From positions 1-64,000 of the forward strand of contig JAFTXG010000001.1 in NCBI GenBank assembly GCA_017461725.1: a DNA stretch of 64,000 nt. The letters run 5' to 3'. The stretch is from Lachnospiraceae bacterium. GTDB lineage: Bacteria > Bacillota > Clostridia > Lachnospirales > Lachnospiraceae. The notes below the pieces were generated by a model that saw only the letters and a list, made by a program, of their open reading frames with translations, searched no databases and had not been told where the DNA came from. The position numbers and the translations under genes were made by a program. This document shows positions 8,091-17,775 of this stretch, piece after piece. Each line of letters starts with the position of its first letter. Within the stretch, counting starts at the first letter, position 1.

Positions 8091-10523
8091 TCACATTTCT
8101 TCAATACCGTTTCCATCATTTGCCGCACCTTCCCTCACATCCGCAGCATCATCCCGCACTTCCATAGCCTCATCTTCATCAGATTCAGTCATCTCAAACA
8201 CGTAGATCCGACTTCCAAAATCGGGCATATACCGGGTATCTCCACTGAATCCGGTGCCTCCGAACACCTGCTTCGGCCGGAAGCCTGCGCGGTTGAATAC
8301 ATTTCCACTGGCTGACATGGACTCCTTCTCCATGTCCATGGGCTTCAATTTGCCCAGCAGCTGATGGGCAAGGGAGCCCGCCTTGATGTGTACCGGCGAA
8401 ATGTGGTTGATCAGTCCGCCAAACTCCACCAGATTAAACTGGGTGGAGATCACGCTCATCTGATAGGCAGACTCATCATCCAGTCCTCGCGTGCGGATCA
8501 CCTCCACGCCAGAATTTACCTCCAGCAGTGTGTGATAGTTGAGCAGCCAAGCCTTCTTTTTATCCTGGCTGACGATCATCCAGCGGGTATGATTTCTATC
8601 GGCGGGCAGACGGTAAAACTCGCCGAACTGCATCTGATCCCGCCACTCCTTGTAGAGAGCAATCTGTGCGCGGATGGCCTCGCGGTCCTCCCTGTTCATA
8701 TCATTCAGATTGCACTCATAGCCCAGCAGACCGAAGGATGCCACAGTGAAACGGCTGTACATGGGTGTGGTGCGCAGGGACTGGTGGTTGGGCACCGCCG
8801 ACACATGGGCGGACATCACCGATATGGGATAGCCATAGCTGGTTCCGTTCTGGATGACGGTGCGGCACTGTGCGTCGGTGTCATCGCTGGTCCAGATCTG
8901 GGGCATATAGCAGAGCATGCCCAGATCGAAACGGTTTCCGCCGGAGGCACAGGCCTCAAACAGAATCTTCGGGAATCGCTTTGTCAACCGGTCAAGCAGC
9001 TGATACAACCCCAGCTGATACCGATGGAAAAGCTCCGGCTGCTGTGACACAGGCATGCCCTGTCCATATGCATCGGAGAAAATCCGGTTCATATCCCACT
9101 TGACATAGGAAATCTCTGCGGAGGAAAACACCTTCTCCAGCGCATGATACAAATAATCCACCACCTCCGGCAATGCCAGATTGAGGATCATCTGATTGCG
9201 GCCCACACTGTGATGACGGTTCGGGTGACGGATCACCCACTCAGGATGAGCGCGGTAGAGCTCGCTGTCCTCGTTGACCATCTCCGGCTCCACCCAGATA
9301 CCAAAATCCAGTCCAAGTTTTTTTATCTTGTCCGCCAGACCGTTAAGCCCGCCGGGCAGCTTTTTCTGATAAACGGTCCAGTCGCCCAGGGAGGTGGTGT
9401 CATCATCCCGCTTTCCAAACCAGCCGTCGTCCATGACGAACAGTTCTACTCCCACCTCCTTAGCCTTCCTTGCCAGCTTCAGCAGACTGGCCTCGTTGAA
9501 ATGGAAATAGGAGGACTCCCAGCTATTCAGAAGAACCGGGCGGGGCTTATCCCTCCACTCGCCGCGGACAATGTGCTTGCGGACAAAGGCGTGCATCTGA
9601 CGGCTCATTCCGTTAAAACCGTCCATGGACAGCGTCATCACCGCCTCCGGAGCCACCAGACTCTCGCCCGGTGCCAGTGTCCATGTGAATCCCTCAGGGT
9701 GGATACCATTCAACAGCCGCAGGCCACCGTAGGCATTGCCCTCACAGAGCTCCAGATGATTGCCGGAGTAGACCAGATTCAGACCGATACACAAGCCCCG
9801 ATCCTCCGTGGTGTGGGGCTCACTGAGCATACAAAAAGGATTGCTCCGGTTGCTGGAAGTACCTGCCATGGTTCCGGAAGCCAGAATACCAGGGCCACAA
9901 GGGCGATCCTGACGGTTCATCTCCCTGGCCCACGCTCCGTAAAAGGTGGTAAACACAAGATCCTGCTCATCAAAATCCAGCTGTGCACTCATCAGACGGT
10001 TGACGGTAATCGTCTCCTCCGTCCGATTGAGGATGCGGGCACTTCTGGTGATCACATCATTTTTCTCAAACACACTGTACAGCAATTCCAATCGAAGTTC
10101 TGTGTCCCTGTCCTTCAGCACAATACTCAAGGTCTGGGCATCGTCCTCGTCATCGTAGGAACAGGGCAGGCCCTCCAGACAATATTTCCCCGGATAAATT
10201 CCGCAGGTCTCATACAGCAGATCCAGACTGTTCGAACCGTCAGCAAAGGTCACATCCACAAAAGGCTCCCGGATGTCTCCCTTTCCTCTGGCACCGGCCT
10301 CCAAAAGCATGGTCTCCAGTCCCACAGAAGGATATTTCACATCGTAGGCCACCGCATTGCCGGGAATGAACTCCTGCTGCGGAAACAGCGGCGCAGTCCC
10401 CGCAGAGATATCCAGCTTTTCCCCGTAATACAAATGCTGCAGCAGACCGGCCTCATTCACCGCAAACAGATAGCTGGTATGTAAGGTCTCCAGGCAAAAC
10501 AGCATTCCAAGTTGTCTGATCAT
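8091..10523 (-). CDS. Alpha-galactosidase, GH36
   Basis: This 810-residue cytosolic enzyme removes terminal alpha-1,6-galactose from raffinose-family sugars and galactomannan fragments. Motifs of GH36 clan D are present: FVMDDGWFGKR, the nucleophile aspartate in SYVKWDMNR, CASGGNRFDLGML and the acid/base aspartate in IWTSDDTDAQCR. No signal peptide is seen. The family normally runs about 720-740 residues. The last about 30 residues form an unusual acidic tail (ESDEDEAMEV onward) with no counterpart that I know of. It appears to be a single-gene unit; the icd terminator separates it from the gene upstream. Confidence 0.92.
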   Translation of the reverse strand: MIRQLGMLFCLETLHTSYLFAVNEAGLLQHLYYGEKLDISAGTAPLFPQQEFIPGNAVAYDVKYPSVGLETMLLEAGARGKGDIREPFVDVTFADGSNSLDLLYETCGIYPGKYCLEGLPCSYDDEDDAQTLSIVLKDRDTELRLELLYSVFEKNDVITRSARILNRTEETITVNRLMSAQLDFDEQDLVFTTFYGAWAREMNRQDRPCGPGILASGTMAGTSSNRSNPFCMLSEPHTTEDRGLCIGLNLVYSGNHLELCEGNAYGGLRLLNGIHPEGFTWTLAPGESLVAPEAVMTLSMDGFNGMSRQMHAFVRKHIVRGEWRDKPRPVLLNSWESSYFHFNEASLLKLARKAKEVGVELFVMDDGWFGKRDDDTTSLGDWTVYQKKLPGGLNGLADKIKKLGLDFGIWVEPEMVNEDSELYRAHPEWVIRHPNRHHSVGRNQMILNLALPEVVDYLYHALEKVFSSAEISYVKWDMNRIFSDAYGQGMPVSQQPELFHRYQLGLYQLLDRLTKRFPKILFEACASGGNRFDLGMLCYMPQIWTSDDTDAQCRTVIQNGTSYGYPISVMSAHVSAVPNHQSLRTTPMYSRFTVASFGLLGYECNLNDMNREDREAIRAQIALYKEWRDQMQFGEFYRLPADRNHTRWMIVSQDKKKAWLLNYHTLLEVNSGVEVIRTRGLDDESAYQMSVISTQFNLVEFGGLINHISPVHIKAGSLAHQLLGKLKPMDMEKESMSASGNVFNRAGFRPKQVFGGTGFSGDTRYMPDFGSRIYVFEMTESDEDEAMEVRDDAADVREGAANDGNGIEEM

Positions 10524-10603
10524 AACGTCTCCTTCTCACATGTTCAATGTATCATCCTGTCCATCCACTCCGGGGACATGGCAAACGATTAAAGAATAAA
10601 CAA

Positions 10604-10629
10604 GCCCCGCAGTCAAATGTCCGCGGGGC
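10604..10629 (-). terminator. Terminator of icd
   Basis: GCCCCGC (10604-10610) pairs with GCGGGGC (10623-10629). On the minus strand the hairpin is followed by a T-rich stretch (TTGTTTATTCTTT). It lies about 40 bases after the icd stop. Confidence 0.7.
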
Positions 10630-10667
10630 ATCAACCGCATCATGGTTTCATATGCAGTCCTTTATCA

Positions 10668-11873
10668 TTACATATTTTCCAGACGGCTGCGGATCTCCTT
10701 GATGAATGCCGCGCTGTCCAGGGTCTTTGGCTCTTCCATGGTGGTGATGGCCGCCAGATCACCGGTCATCAGACCGCTCTCGATGGTCTCCAGAGTAGCC
10801 TTCTCCAGTCGGGCAGCAAAATCACACAGTTCGGGCAGCTGATCCAGCTCGCCTCTCTTGTTCAGTGCACCGGTCCATGCAAAGATGGTCGCCACCGGGT
10901 TGGTGGAGGTCATCTCACCCTTCAGATAGCGGTAATAGTGGCGCTGCACGGTACCGTGAGCCGCCTCGTACTCGTAGCATCCGTCGGGGGAAACCAGCAC
11001 GGAAGTCATCATGGCGAGGGAACCGAAGGCAGTCGCCACCATGTCACTCATGACATCGCCGTCGTAGTTTTTGCAGGCCCAGATGTAGCCGCCGTTTGAA
11101 CGGATCACTCTCGCCACCGCATCGTCGATCAGGGTGTAGAAGTAGGTCAGACCTGCCTCTGCAAACTTTTCCTTATATTCCTTCTCAAAAATATCCTCAA
11201 AAATATCCTTGAAGCTGTGGTCATACTGCTTGGAGATGGTGTCCTTGGTGGAGAACCACACATCCTGCTTCGTCGCCAGACCGTAATTGAAGCAGCAGCG
11301 GGCAAAGCTCTCGATGGACTTCACCGTGTTGTGCATACCCATCGCCACACCGGGGCCGTCGAACTGATGCACCAGCTGTCTCTCCTCGGTTCCGTCGGGT
11401 GAGGTGTAGACCAGCTCACACTTGGTTCCTGCCGCTACCTGCTTATCCACCGCCTTATAAATATCGCCGTATGCATGGCGGGCCAGCGTGATCGGCTTGG
11501 TCCAGTTCTTTACATAGGGCTCAATGCCCTTCACCAGGATCGGCGCGCGGAAAACAGTTCCATCCAGAATCGCACGGATTGTTCCGTTGGGGCTCTTCCA
11601 CATCTTCTTTAAGTCATACTCCTTCACGCGGGCTGCGTTGGGGGTGATGGTCGCACACTTCACCGCAACACCAAGGCGCTTGGTGGCCTCAGCGGAATCA
11701 ACGGTCACCTGATCGTCGGTCTCGTCGCGGTACTTCAGTCCCAGATCGTAATACTCGGTCTTCAGATCCACAAAGGGAAGCAAAAGCTCATCCTTGATCA
11801 TCTGCCAGAGCACGCGGGTCATCTCGTCGCCATCCATCTCCACCAGGGGAGTGATCATCTGTATCTTGCTCAT
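10668..11873 (-). CDS. icd: NADP-dependent isocitrate dehydrogenase
   Basis: This 401-residue enzyme oxidatively decarboxylates isocitrate to 2-oxoglutarate, feeding glutamate synthesis. It belongs to the eukaryote-like homodimeric (type II) branch, shown by [29 protein letters not shown] and the cofactor-side region [18 protein letters not shown]. Residues such as N and R in SPNGTIR contact isocitrate in this family. Length is typical. It is monocistronic, with a good promoter (11980-12008) and a terminator. In this region it is the only TCA enzyme apart from oxaloacetate decarboxylase. Confidence 0.93.
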   Translation of the reverse strand: MSKIQMITPLVEMDGDEMTRVLWQMIKDELLLPFVDLKTEYYDLGLKYRDETDDQVTVDSAEATKRLGVAVKCATITPNAARVKEYDLKKMWKSPNGTIRAILDGTVFRAPILVKGIEPYVKNWTKPITLARHAYGDIYKAVDKQVAAGTKCELVYTSPDGTEERQLVHQFDGPGVAMGMHNTVKSIESFARCCFNYGLATKQDVWFSTKDTISKQYDHSFKDIFEDIFEKEYKEKFAEAGLTYFYTLIDDAVARVIRSNGGYIWACKNYDGDVMSDMVATAFGSLAMMTSVLVSPDGCYEYEAAHGTVQRHYYRYLKGEMTSTNPVATIFAWTGALNKRGELDQLPELCDFAARLEKATLETIESGLMTGDLAAITTMEEPKTLDSAAFIKEIRSRLENM

Positions 11874-11979
11874 TTTCTGTCGTCTCCTGTTCCGTCATAT
11901 TATTTTCGCTTAGTTTCATTTTCCGCCGGGTGGATAACTGATGATATTTCTGCGTTTCCACTGACAGTAGTTACCTCAT

Positions 11980-12008
11980 ACTATATAGAAAATTGAGATA
12001 TTCGTCAA
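11980..12008 (-). promoter_or_regulatory. Promoter of icd
   Basis: Minus-strand TTGACG (12008-12003), 17-base spacer, TATAGT (11985-11980). It predicts a leader of about 100 bases before the icd ATG. Confidence 0.65.
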
Positions 12009-12068
12009 GAACATTCCAAAATCTTAATATTTGCTTCTCGACAGTTCAACCCACAAGGAAGCATCGCA

Positions 12069-13718
12069 TTAAGCATGGAAGCAGCTTCCTCCGATGAACT
12101 CTCTCAGAATCGAGTTTCTGGCAATATCCTCGGTGCCTGCCACCAGGAAGTAGTCAAAGAACTTCAGCAGACGCTTCGCCTCCAGATACTCAGGGCAGTT
12201 TCTGGGAACGGCAAACAACAGTGGCTCCGCAAAGGGCTTCAGCACCGCCAGCTCATAGATCAGTGCGGTATTTAATACCACATCCGCCGTCTCCTGATAG
12301 GGGAAGATATTCTCCTGCTCGCCTCGTCGAACGGAGGGCCACATGGAGATGGTTTTCTGGGCATCCGCACCTCTGGTTCTGGCATCCCGCACAATCCGGC
12401 GGATCAGTCGTCCGTCGGTGGTGGAGATGCGGTTATGCTCATCGACATTGAGCTGGGTCAGTGCACTCAGATAGATCTTAAATTTATTTTCCATGGGCAG
12501 GGAATAGCTCAGCTTGTCGTTGAGGCAGTGAATGCCCTCGATGACCAGAATATCGTCCGGTCCCAGCTGTAGGTAATCGCCCTTGTACTCTTTCTTTCCG
12601 GTCTTGAAATTAAATACCGGCAGCTCCACCCGCTCCCCGTTAAGCAGCGCGGTCATATCGCGGTTAAACAGCTCCAGATCCACACACTCAAGACATTCAA
12701 AGTTATAATTTCCATCCGCATCTCTGGGTGTAAACTCCCGGTCCACAAAATAGTTATCCACCGCGATGGGATGAGGATTCAGTCCCAATGTCTTTAGCTG
12801 GATGGAAAGGCGGTGTGAGGTGGTGGTCTTTCCTGAGGACGAAGGTCCGGCCAGCATCACCAGCTTTTTCTTGCGGTCCGCCGCGATCATTGCAGCGATA
12901 TCTCCCAGCTTTTTCTCCATCAGCGCTTCCTGGATCAACACCAGCTCGGACAGCTCGCCGCGCACGATCACCTCATTCAGATCACCAACGGTGGTGATCC
13001 CCAGCTTTTCGCCCCAGCGAGCAGACTCCTTCATGGTCGTGAACAGCTTCATACTGGCCTCAAAGGGCGGAACCACCTTGGGCGCCTTTTTCTCCGGCAT
13101 CTGCAGCACTAAGCCCTCGTCGAAGGGAATCAACTGAAAATACTTCAGATAGCCGGTGTCCGGAAGCATATATCCGTAGTAATAATCTTCGAACTCATTG
13201 ATACTGTAAATATTGACCCGGGACGCGCGGCGGTATTTGAACAGCTTTTCCTTGTCAGTCATGCCGTGCTCGCCGAAGGACTCCATGGCATCATCCGCCG
13301 TCATACTCTTCTTCATGATGGGCAGTTTCTTATCCACCATCTCCCGAATGCGGGCATCAATCTTTGCGACCAGCTCGGCATCCACCTTGTGGTCACTGTC
13401 GATCTCAATGTAGAGGCCTTTACTCAGGGAAAACTGCACGGTCACCTTGCGAATCTCGTGATTTGTCACGTCATAAATGGATTTGATGGTCAGAAACAGC
13501 ATACTTCTGCGGTATGTCTGCATGCCGATCTCATCCTCGGTGGTCACAAACTCCAGTGTGCCATCCTGCGCGTGCTTAAACAGCTCACGAAGTCTGCCGT
13601 TCATCTTCACCAGCACAATATCGTTGGCATAATCCTTCTGATACTCCTCCGCGATCTGACGGAAGGAAGTCCCCTCCGCATACTCTCTCTCCTGTCCATT
13701 GATCATCATCTTCAGCAT
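12069..13718 (-). CDS. TGS-domain nucleoside (uridine-like) kinase
   Basis: The N-terminal part (about 1-60) resembles the TGS domain of threonyl-tRNA synthetase and is followed by a ThrRS second-additional-domain-like region (about 150-210, with FKYRRASRVNIYS). The C-terminal half is a P-loop kinase with MLAGPSSSGKTTTSHRLS and the uridine-kinase-like DILVIEGIHCLND. Proteins of this build are annotated as nucleoside kinases; the TGS part suggests a link to nucleotides or RNA. The start at 13718 follows AGAGGTGATCGT; the longer frame to 13784 would overlap the trmK end. It is the last gene of the dgt-dnaG-rpoD-trmK run. Confidence 0.8.
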   Translation of the reverse strand: MLKMMINGQEREYAEGTSFRQIAEEYQKDYANDIVLVKMNGRLRELFKHAQDGTLEFVTTEDEIGMQTYRRSMLFLTIKSIYDVTNHEIRKVTVQFSLSKGLYIEIDSDHKVDAELVAKIDARIREMVDKKLPIMKKSMTADDAMESFGEHGMTDKEKLFKYRRASRVNIYSINEFEDYYYGYMLPDTGYLKYFQLIPFDEGLVLQMPEKKAPKVVPPFEASMKLFTTMKESARWGEKLGITTVGDLNEVIVRGELSELVLIQEALMEKKLGDIAAMIAADRKKKLVMLAGPSSSGKTTTSHRLSIQLKTLGLNPHPIAVDNYFVDREFTPRDADGNYNFECLECVDLELFNRDMTALLNGERVELPVFNFKTGKKEYKGDYLQLGPDDILVIEGIHCLNDKLSYSLPMENKFKIYLSALTQLNVDEHNRISTTDGRLIRRIVRDARTRGADAQKTISMWPSVRRGEQENIFPYQETADVVLNTALIYELAVLKPFAEPLLFAVPRNCPEYLEAKRLLKFFDYFLVAGTEDIARNSILREFIGGSCFHA

Positions 13719-13761
13719 ACGATCACCTCTTTCCATGCCTGTTTCCCCCTGCCGTCGGTCC

Positions 13762-14538
13762 TCACATCCGCTGCAATGCAGCACTCACATAACGCAGATC
13801 TGCCTCGACCTCCGCCCTGCGTCTGTCGACCTCCGGCTTGTTACTCTCTGTCAGTTTATGCAAAATCCCGGTGAGAATACCCTCCTGCCAAAGGAGATAA
13901 TCCCTTAACACCGGATTTTTCTCTTTTAACAAATCATGTCCAAAACGTAAGGTCAGCTCCCGGCCGTTTTCATCCGCAGAGGATCGATCTGCTCTTTCCG
14001 AAATTATCCCGCGTTCCTCTCCGTTCTCAATGATTCTATCTCCGTGAACGGCAGTCCCATCCTCATGGATAACCTCCATGATCACATAGTATTTTCCGTC
14101 CTCAAAAACCATCGTCTCGCGGCATACCCGCATCCCCAGTTCCTCCAGTCCCAGACGGAATCCTCTCCAGTCCGACTGCGGTGAGAGGACAAATCGCTCC
14201 ACCGAAGGAGTCACACGGCTGCCGGCTCTCAAAATGTCCAGCATCAGTGGTCCGCCCATGCCGGCGATAATCACCGTGTCCGCCTCACCGGGCTGCAATT
14301 TCTCCAGACCGTTGCCCAGACGGGTTTCAATCTGCTTTTCCAGACCGGCCTCAGCAATGTGCTCCTGCGCTCTGCTCAAGGGACCTTTCCGGATATCCAT
14401 AGCCACTGCATGCACGGCGATCCCCTGCTCAATCAGATGAATCGGCAAAAATCCATGGTCCGTGCCCACGTCGGCAATCCGGCTGCCCGGTCTCACAAAG
14501 GACGCTATGGTTAATAAACGGTTCGACAATTCAACCAT
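13762..14538 (-). CDS. trmK: tRNA (adenine(22)-N1)-methyltransferase TrmK
   Basis: This 258-residue class I methyltransferase has a clear SAM-binding start (IADVGTDHGFLPIHLIEQG), then VIIAGMGGPLMLDIL. In the TrmK family this protein methylates N1 of A22 in tRNA. A C-terminal coiled or charged extension follows the Rossmann fold, as usual for TrmK. It lies directly after rpoD on the same strand, the standard Firmicutes arrangement. A short extra segment around residues 165-195 (EDGTAVHGDRIIENGEERG) looks like a local insertion, not known to be functional. Confidence 0.88.
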   Translation of the reverse strand: MVELSNRLLTIASFVRPGSRIADVGTDHGFLPIHLIEQGIAVHAVAMDIRKGPLSRAQEHIAEAGLEKQIETRLGNGLEKLQPGEADTVIIAGMGGPLMLDILRAGSRVTPSVERFVLSPQSDWRGFRLGLEELGMRVCRETMVFEDGKYYVIMEVIHEDGTAVHGDRIIENGEERGIISERADRSSADENGRELTLRFGHDLLKEKNPVLRDYLLWQEGILTGILHKLTESNKPEVDRRRAEVEADLRYVSAALQRM

Positions 14539-14697
14539 GTATCGTTTCTTTTCTCCTCGTCGTTTCTATCTTTTTCCATCCTCTTTTGTTTTCCCAGCTG
14601 ACGCTCCATTCGCCTGATCTGCCGGCTGACCGCTTTCCATCAGCCTTCTCCAGCCTCCGACGCAAGCTTCACGCCCACTCCCGGAGACACTCATCAT

Positions 14698-15771
14698 TCA
14701 ATCCAGATAATCCCTGAGCCTCCTGCTCCGGCTGGGATGGCGCAGCTTTCTCAGGGCCTTGCCCTCGATCTGCCTGATCCTCTCTCTGGTCACCTGAAAC
14801 TCCCTGCCCACTTCCTCCAGGGTTTTCGGCTTGCCATCGTCAAAACCAAAGCGCATCCGCAATACCTTCTGCTCTCTCTCGGAAAGCATGTCCATGGCCT
14901 TAGCCATCTCTTCTTTCAATATCTGCAGCGTCGCCGCGTCGGCAGGCATCATCTTCTCGTCCTCAATAAAATCCAGAAGATGGCTGTCATCCTCCTCACC
15001 CACCGGTGTCTCCAACGATACCGGCTCAAGGGCGATCTGCATGATCTCCACCACCTTGGCAACCGGCATGTCCAACCGCTTCGCCACCTCCTCGGTGGTG
15101 GGCTCGCGCCCCAGCTCCAGGGTCATCCGACGGGTAGTCTTCATGATCCGGTTGATCGTCTCCACCATATGCACGGGAATGCGGATCGTCCGGCTCTGAT
15201 CGGCAATAGCTCTGGTGATGGACTGACGAATCCACCAAGTCGCATAAGTGCTCAGCTTAAAGCCCTTGTCCACATTGAACTTTTCGATGGCTTTCATCAG
15301 CCCCAGATTTCCCTCCTGAATAATGTCCAAAAGGGATATCCCCCGCCCGGTATAGCGCTTGGCGATATTTACTACCAAACGCAGGTTGGCCTCCGCCAGC
15401 CTTCTCCCGGCTTCCTCATCGCCTTCCTGATAGCGTCTGGCCAGCTCCTGCTCCTCCTCCGGTGTCAGAAGAGGAATCTTTCCGATCTCTTTCAGATACA
15501 TCCGAACCGTATCCTGTTCAGATACTTCCTCCCTGTGCTCATCCACAGGCTCTGCGACGGAAGTTCCGCTCAAATTCCCGGCAATCTCCTCCAGTTCAGC
15601 TGTCTGAGGCAATACATCTGCCTCCTCGCTCTCCGATTCCAGGCGGCGAAGCTCTTCCTCGCCCGGTTCCTCTTCTGTCAGTGTTCCCGCGGTTAAGCGA
15701 CTGTCATCCATCTGCAATCTGATATCCTCCATAACATTAAGTGTCAGAAATGCTGGATTGCCGGACACCAT
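14698..15771 (-). CDS. rpoD: Primary RNA polymerase sigma factor
   Basis: This sigma-70 factor of up to 357 residues directs housekeeping transcription. Region 1.2 begins at [17 protein letters not shown], region 2 contains the core- and -10-binding [15 protein letters not shown], region 3 follows, and region 4.2 ends with [18 protein letters not shown]. The part before region 1.2 is a short acidic stretch rather than a recognisable region 1.1. The start is uncertain: ATGs at 15771, 15732 and 15711 all lack an ideally spaced ribosome site, though GGAGG occurs 14 bases before the last. It sits between dnaG and trmK. Confidence 0.93.
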   Translation of the reverse strand: MVSGNPAFLTLNVMEDIRLQMDDSRLTAGTLTEEEPGEEELRRLESESEEADVLPQTAELEEIAGNLSGTSVAEPVDEHREEVSEQDTVRMYLKEIGKIPLLTPEEEQELARRYQEGDEEAGRRLAEANLRLVVNIAKRYTGRGISLLDIIQEGNLGLMKAIEKFNVDKGFKLSTYATWWIRQSITRAIADQSRTIRIPVHMVETINRIMKTTRRMTLELGREPTTEEVAKRLDMPVAKVVEIMQIALEPVSLETPVGEEDDSHLLDFIEDEKMMPADAATLQILKEEMAKAMDMLSEREQKVLRMRFGFDDGKPKTLEEVGREFQVTRERIRQIEGKALRKLRHPSRSRRLRDYLD

Positions 15772-15804
15772 TTATTCACTGCATCCGCCATCCGACTTTT
15801 CCTC

Positions 15805-17565
15805 TCACAATTCCAAGCGCAGCCCATCCAGTTCCTTCTGTGCCCGGAAAATCTCCTGCAGTCTGGTCAGATCCGTGGCATTTCTGCTCTGCAGGTCCAG
15901 ACTGTTTCGCTTCAGTCGCTTTACCGTCTCGGTGATGGCCTTGGTTCGCTCATCGTCAGAGAGCTGTTCATCTATGGTCGTATTGAACAGGACCGCCACT
16001 TCCCGGTAGGCATCCTCCTGCTCAATAAAATAATTCAATATCCGCGCCGGCTCCGGCTTCTTCCCTGCCTTCAGATCAGCAAACACCATCTTCGCCGCCT
16101 CATGATAGGGTTCGTCCGGAAAATCATCCTCACTTATCCATCTGGAAAGCTTGGGATACAGGGTCTCGTCCGAGGTCAGCCAGGTCAGCATCAGCCGCTC
16201 CGACTTTTTCAGGCCGTCCACCTTATCCTTCTGCTTCTTTTTCTGATAGGAAACCGGGTCTTCCTGCGCCGCCGCGCCGCTTCTGGCACCCACTGCATTC
16301 ACCCGCCGTTTCAATGTGCCGGTGTCCATGGTATACCGTCTGGACACGGCCTCCAGATAGCTGTTTCGCTCGATTTCATCGGTAAACCCGGCCAGTTTTT
16401 CCGTCACCATGTGCCAGAATGCGGTCTGCTGCTCCGGGTCCGACATGTCATACTCGCGGCTCAGCACATCAATCTCGAACATAAAGCTGTTTTCCGCCTG
16501 ATCAATCCGCTCCTGGAACGCCTCCGGCCCCATGTTTTTGATAAACTCATCGGGATCCTTGTAGGGTTTCAGGCTCAGCACCTTGACCGAGATTCCCGCC
16601 TCCTTAAAGATGGGAATCGCCCGTCTGGCTGCCTTCACTCCTGCCCCGTCGCTGTCAAAGGTCAGGATCACCTGCTTCACGTAGCGCTTGATCAGATTCG
16701 CCTGGCCGGGTGTGAACGCTGTTCCCAGCGGTGCCACCGCGTTGGTGAAGCCCGCCTGATGGAGGGAAATCACATCCATGTAGCCCTCACAGATCAGGAA
16801 GTAAGGCTTTCTGGTGGTTCTGGCATAATTTAAACCGTAGAGATTGCGGCTCTTGTCAAACAGTTTTGTCTCCGGCGAGTTCAGATACTTCGGCTCGCCC
16901 TCGCCCATGACACGGCCTCCGAAGCCGATGATTTTATTATTACTGTCCATGATCGGGAACATGGCCCGGTTAAAGAACATATCGTAGGCGTCGTTTTCCT
17001 TGACCTTGACCAGACCGGTCTCCTTCAGGATCTCGTCGTCAAAACCCTTGCCCTTCAGATAGCGGTACAGATCGTCCCGCTGGCTGTCTGAATAGCCTAA
17101 CCCAAAATGCTTGATCGTATCCAGCGAAAGACCTCTTCCCAGAAAATACTCCAGCGCTTTTTTGCCCCGGTTTGTATTCATCTGGCGGAAGAAATAATAA
17201 CCGGCCAGCCGGTTGATCTCCAAGAGCTTACTGCGAAGATCCGCCGCCCGGCGCTGCTCCTCGGTCTCCTCCATCTTGGGAAGCTCAATACCGGCGCGGT
17301 CTGCCAGCGCCTGCATGGCCTCGGAGAAGGTATAATTTTCATACTCCATCAAAAAGGTAAACACGTTTCCGCCGACGCCGCAGCCGAAGCAGTAATACAT
17401 CTGCTTTGACGGCGTCACAGAGAAGGATGCTGTCTTTTCGTTGTGAAACGGGCAGAGTCCAAAATAGGTACCGCCCCGCTTCTGTATCTTCACATAGCCG
17501 GAAACCACATCCACTATATCGTTCCGGGAGCGTACCTCCTCAATCAAATCATCCGAATATCTCAT
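15805..17565 (-). CDS. dnaG: DNA primase
   Basis: This 586-residue primase makes RNA primers for DNA replication. The N-terminal CHC2 zinc finger has C38, H41, C59 and C62. The TOPRIM core shows FLICEGYMDVISLHQAG and ILTFDSDGAGVKAARRA. The C-terminal region (about 440-586) is the helicase-interacting part, more variable. Length is normal. It lies immediately before rpoD, the classic macromolecular-synthesis order, and after a small ORF (17590-17730). Confidence 0.94.
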   Translation of the reverse strand: MRYSDDLIEEVRSRNDIVDVVSGYVKIQKRGGTYFGLCPFHNEKTASFSVTPSKQMYYCFGCGVGGNVFTFLMEYENYTFSEAMQALADRAGIELPKMEETEEQRRAADLRSKLLEINRLAGYYFFRQMNTNRGKKALEYFLGRGLSLDTIKHFGLGYSDSQRDDLYRYLKGKGFDDEILKETGLVKVKENDAYDMFFNRAMFPIMDSNNKIIGFGGRVMGEGEPKYLNSPETKLFDKSRNLYGLNYARTTRKPYFLICEGYMDVISLHQAGFTNAVAPLGTAFTPGQANLIKRYVKQVILTFDSDGAGVKAARRAIPIFKEAGISVKVLSLKPYKDPDEFIKNMGPEAFQERIDQAENSFMFEIDVLSREYDMSDPEQQTAFWHMVTEKLAGFTDEIERNSYLEAVSRRYTMDTGTLKRRVNAVGARSGAAAQEDPVSYQKKKQKDKVDGLKKSERLMLTWLTSDETLYPKLSRWISEDDFPDEPYHEAAKMVFADLKAGKKPEPARILNYFIEQEDAYREVAVLFNTTIDEQLSDDERTKAITETVKRLKRNSLDLQSRNATDLTRLQEIFRAQKELDGLRLEL

Positions 17566-17589
17566 CGTATCCCTGCCTTTATCGTAAAT

Positions 17590-17730
17590 TTACTGCTGAT
17601 ATTCTTCCCTGATTTCAATGCCGGATACGTCTGTCGGCATCTGATTCCAGTCGGTTATTTCATGCAGCACTGATTTATATAAAACCGTTTCTCCGTCCGC
17701 GTACTGCAGACTAACCGGAATCCTCATCAT
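17590..17730 (-). CDS. Small hypothetical protein between dgt and dnaG (46 aa)
   Basis: This short reading frame encodes 46 residues, beginning MMRIPVSLQYADGE and ending IREEYQQ. It fills the 210-base gap between dgt and dnaG on the same strand and stops 24 bases before dnaG. Its composition is that of a soluble protein, with alternating hydrophobic residues suggesting a small beta fold. I do not recognise a family. The ribosome site is weak (an AGG 12 bases upstream), so it could be translated by coupling or be non-coding. Confidence 0.4.
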   Translation of the reverse strand: MMRIPVSLQYADGETVLYKSVLHEITDWNQMPTDVSGIEIREEYQQ

Positions 17731-17775
17731 AATCAGGCCGAACCTGCAAAACGATCCTCAACTGTTGTTTTCATC

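Noticed and set aside
9144..10484. 446-aa plus-strand ORF
   Set aside because: Antisense shadow of the GH36 gene, which has complete catalytic motifs.
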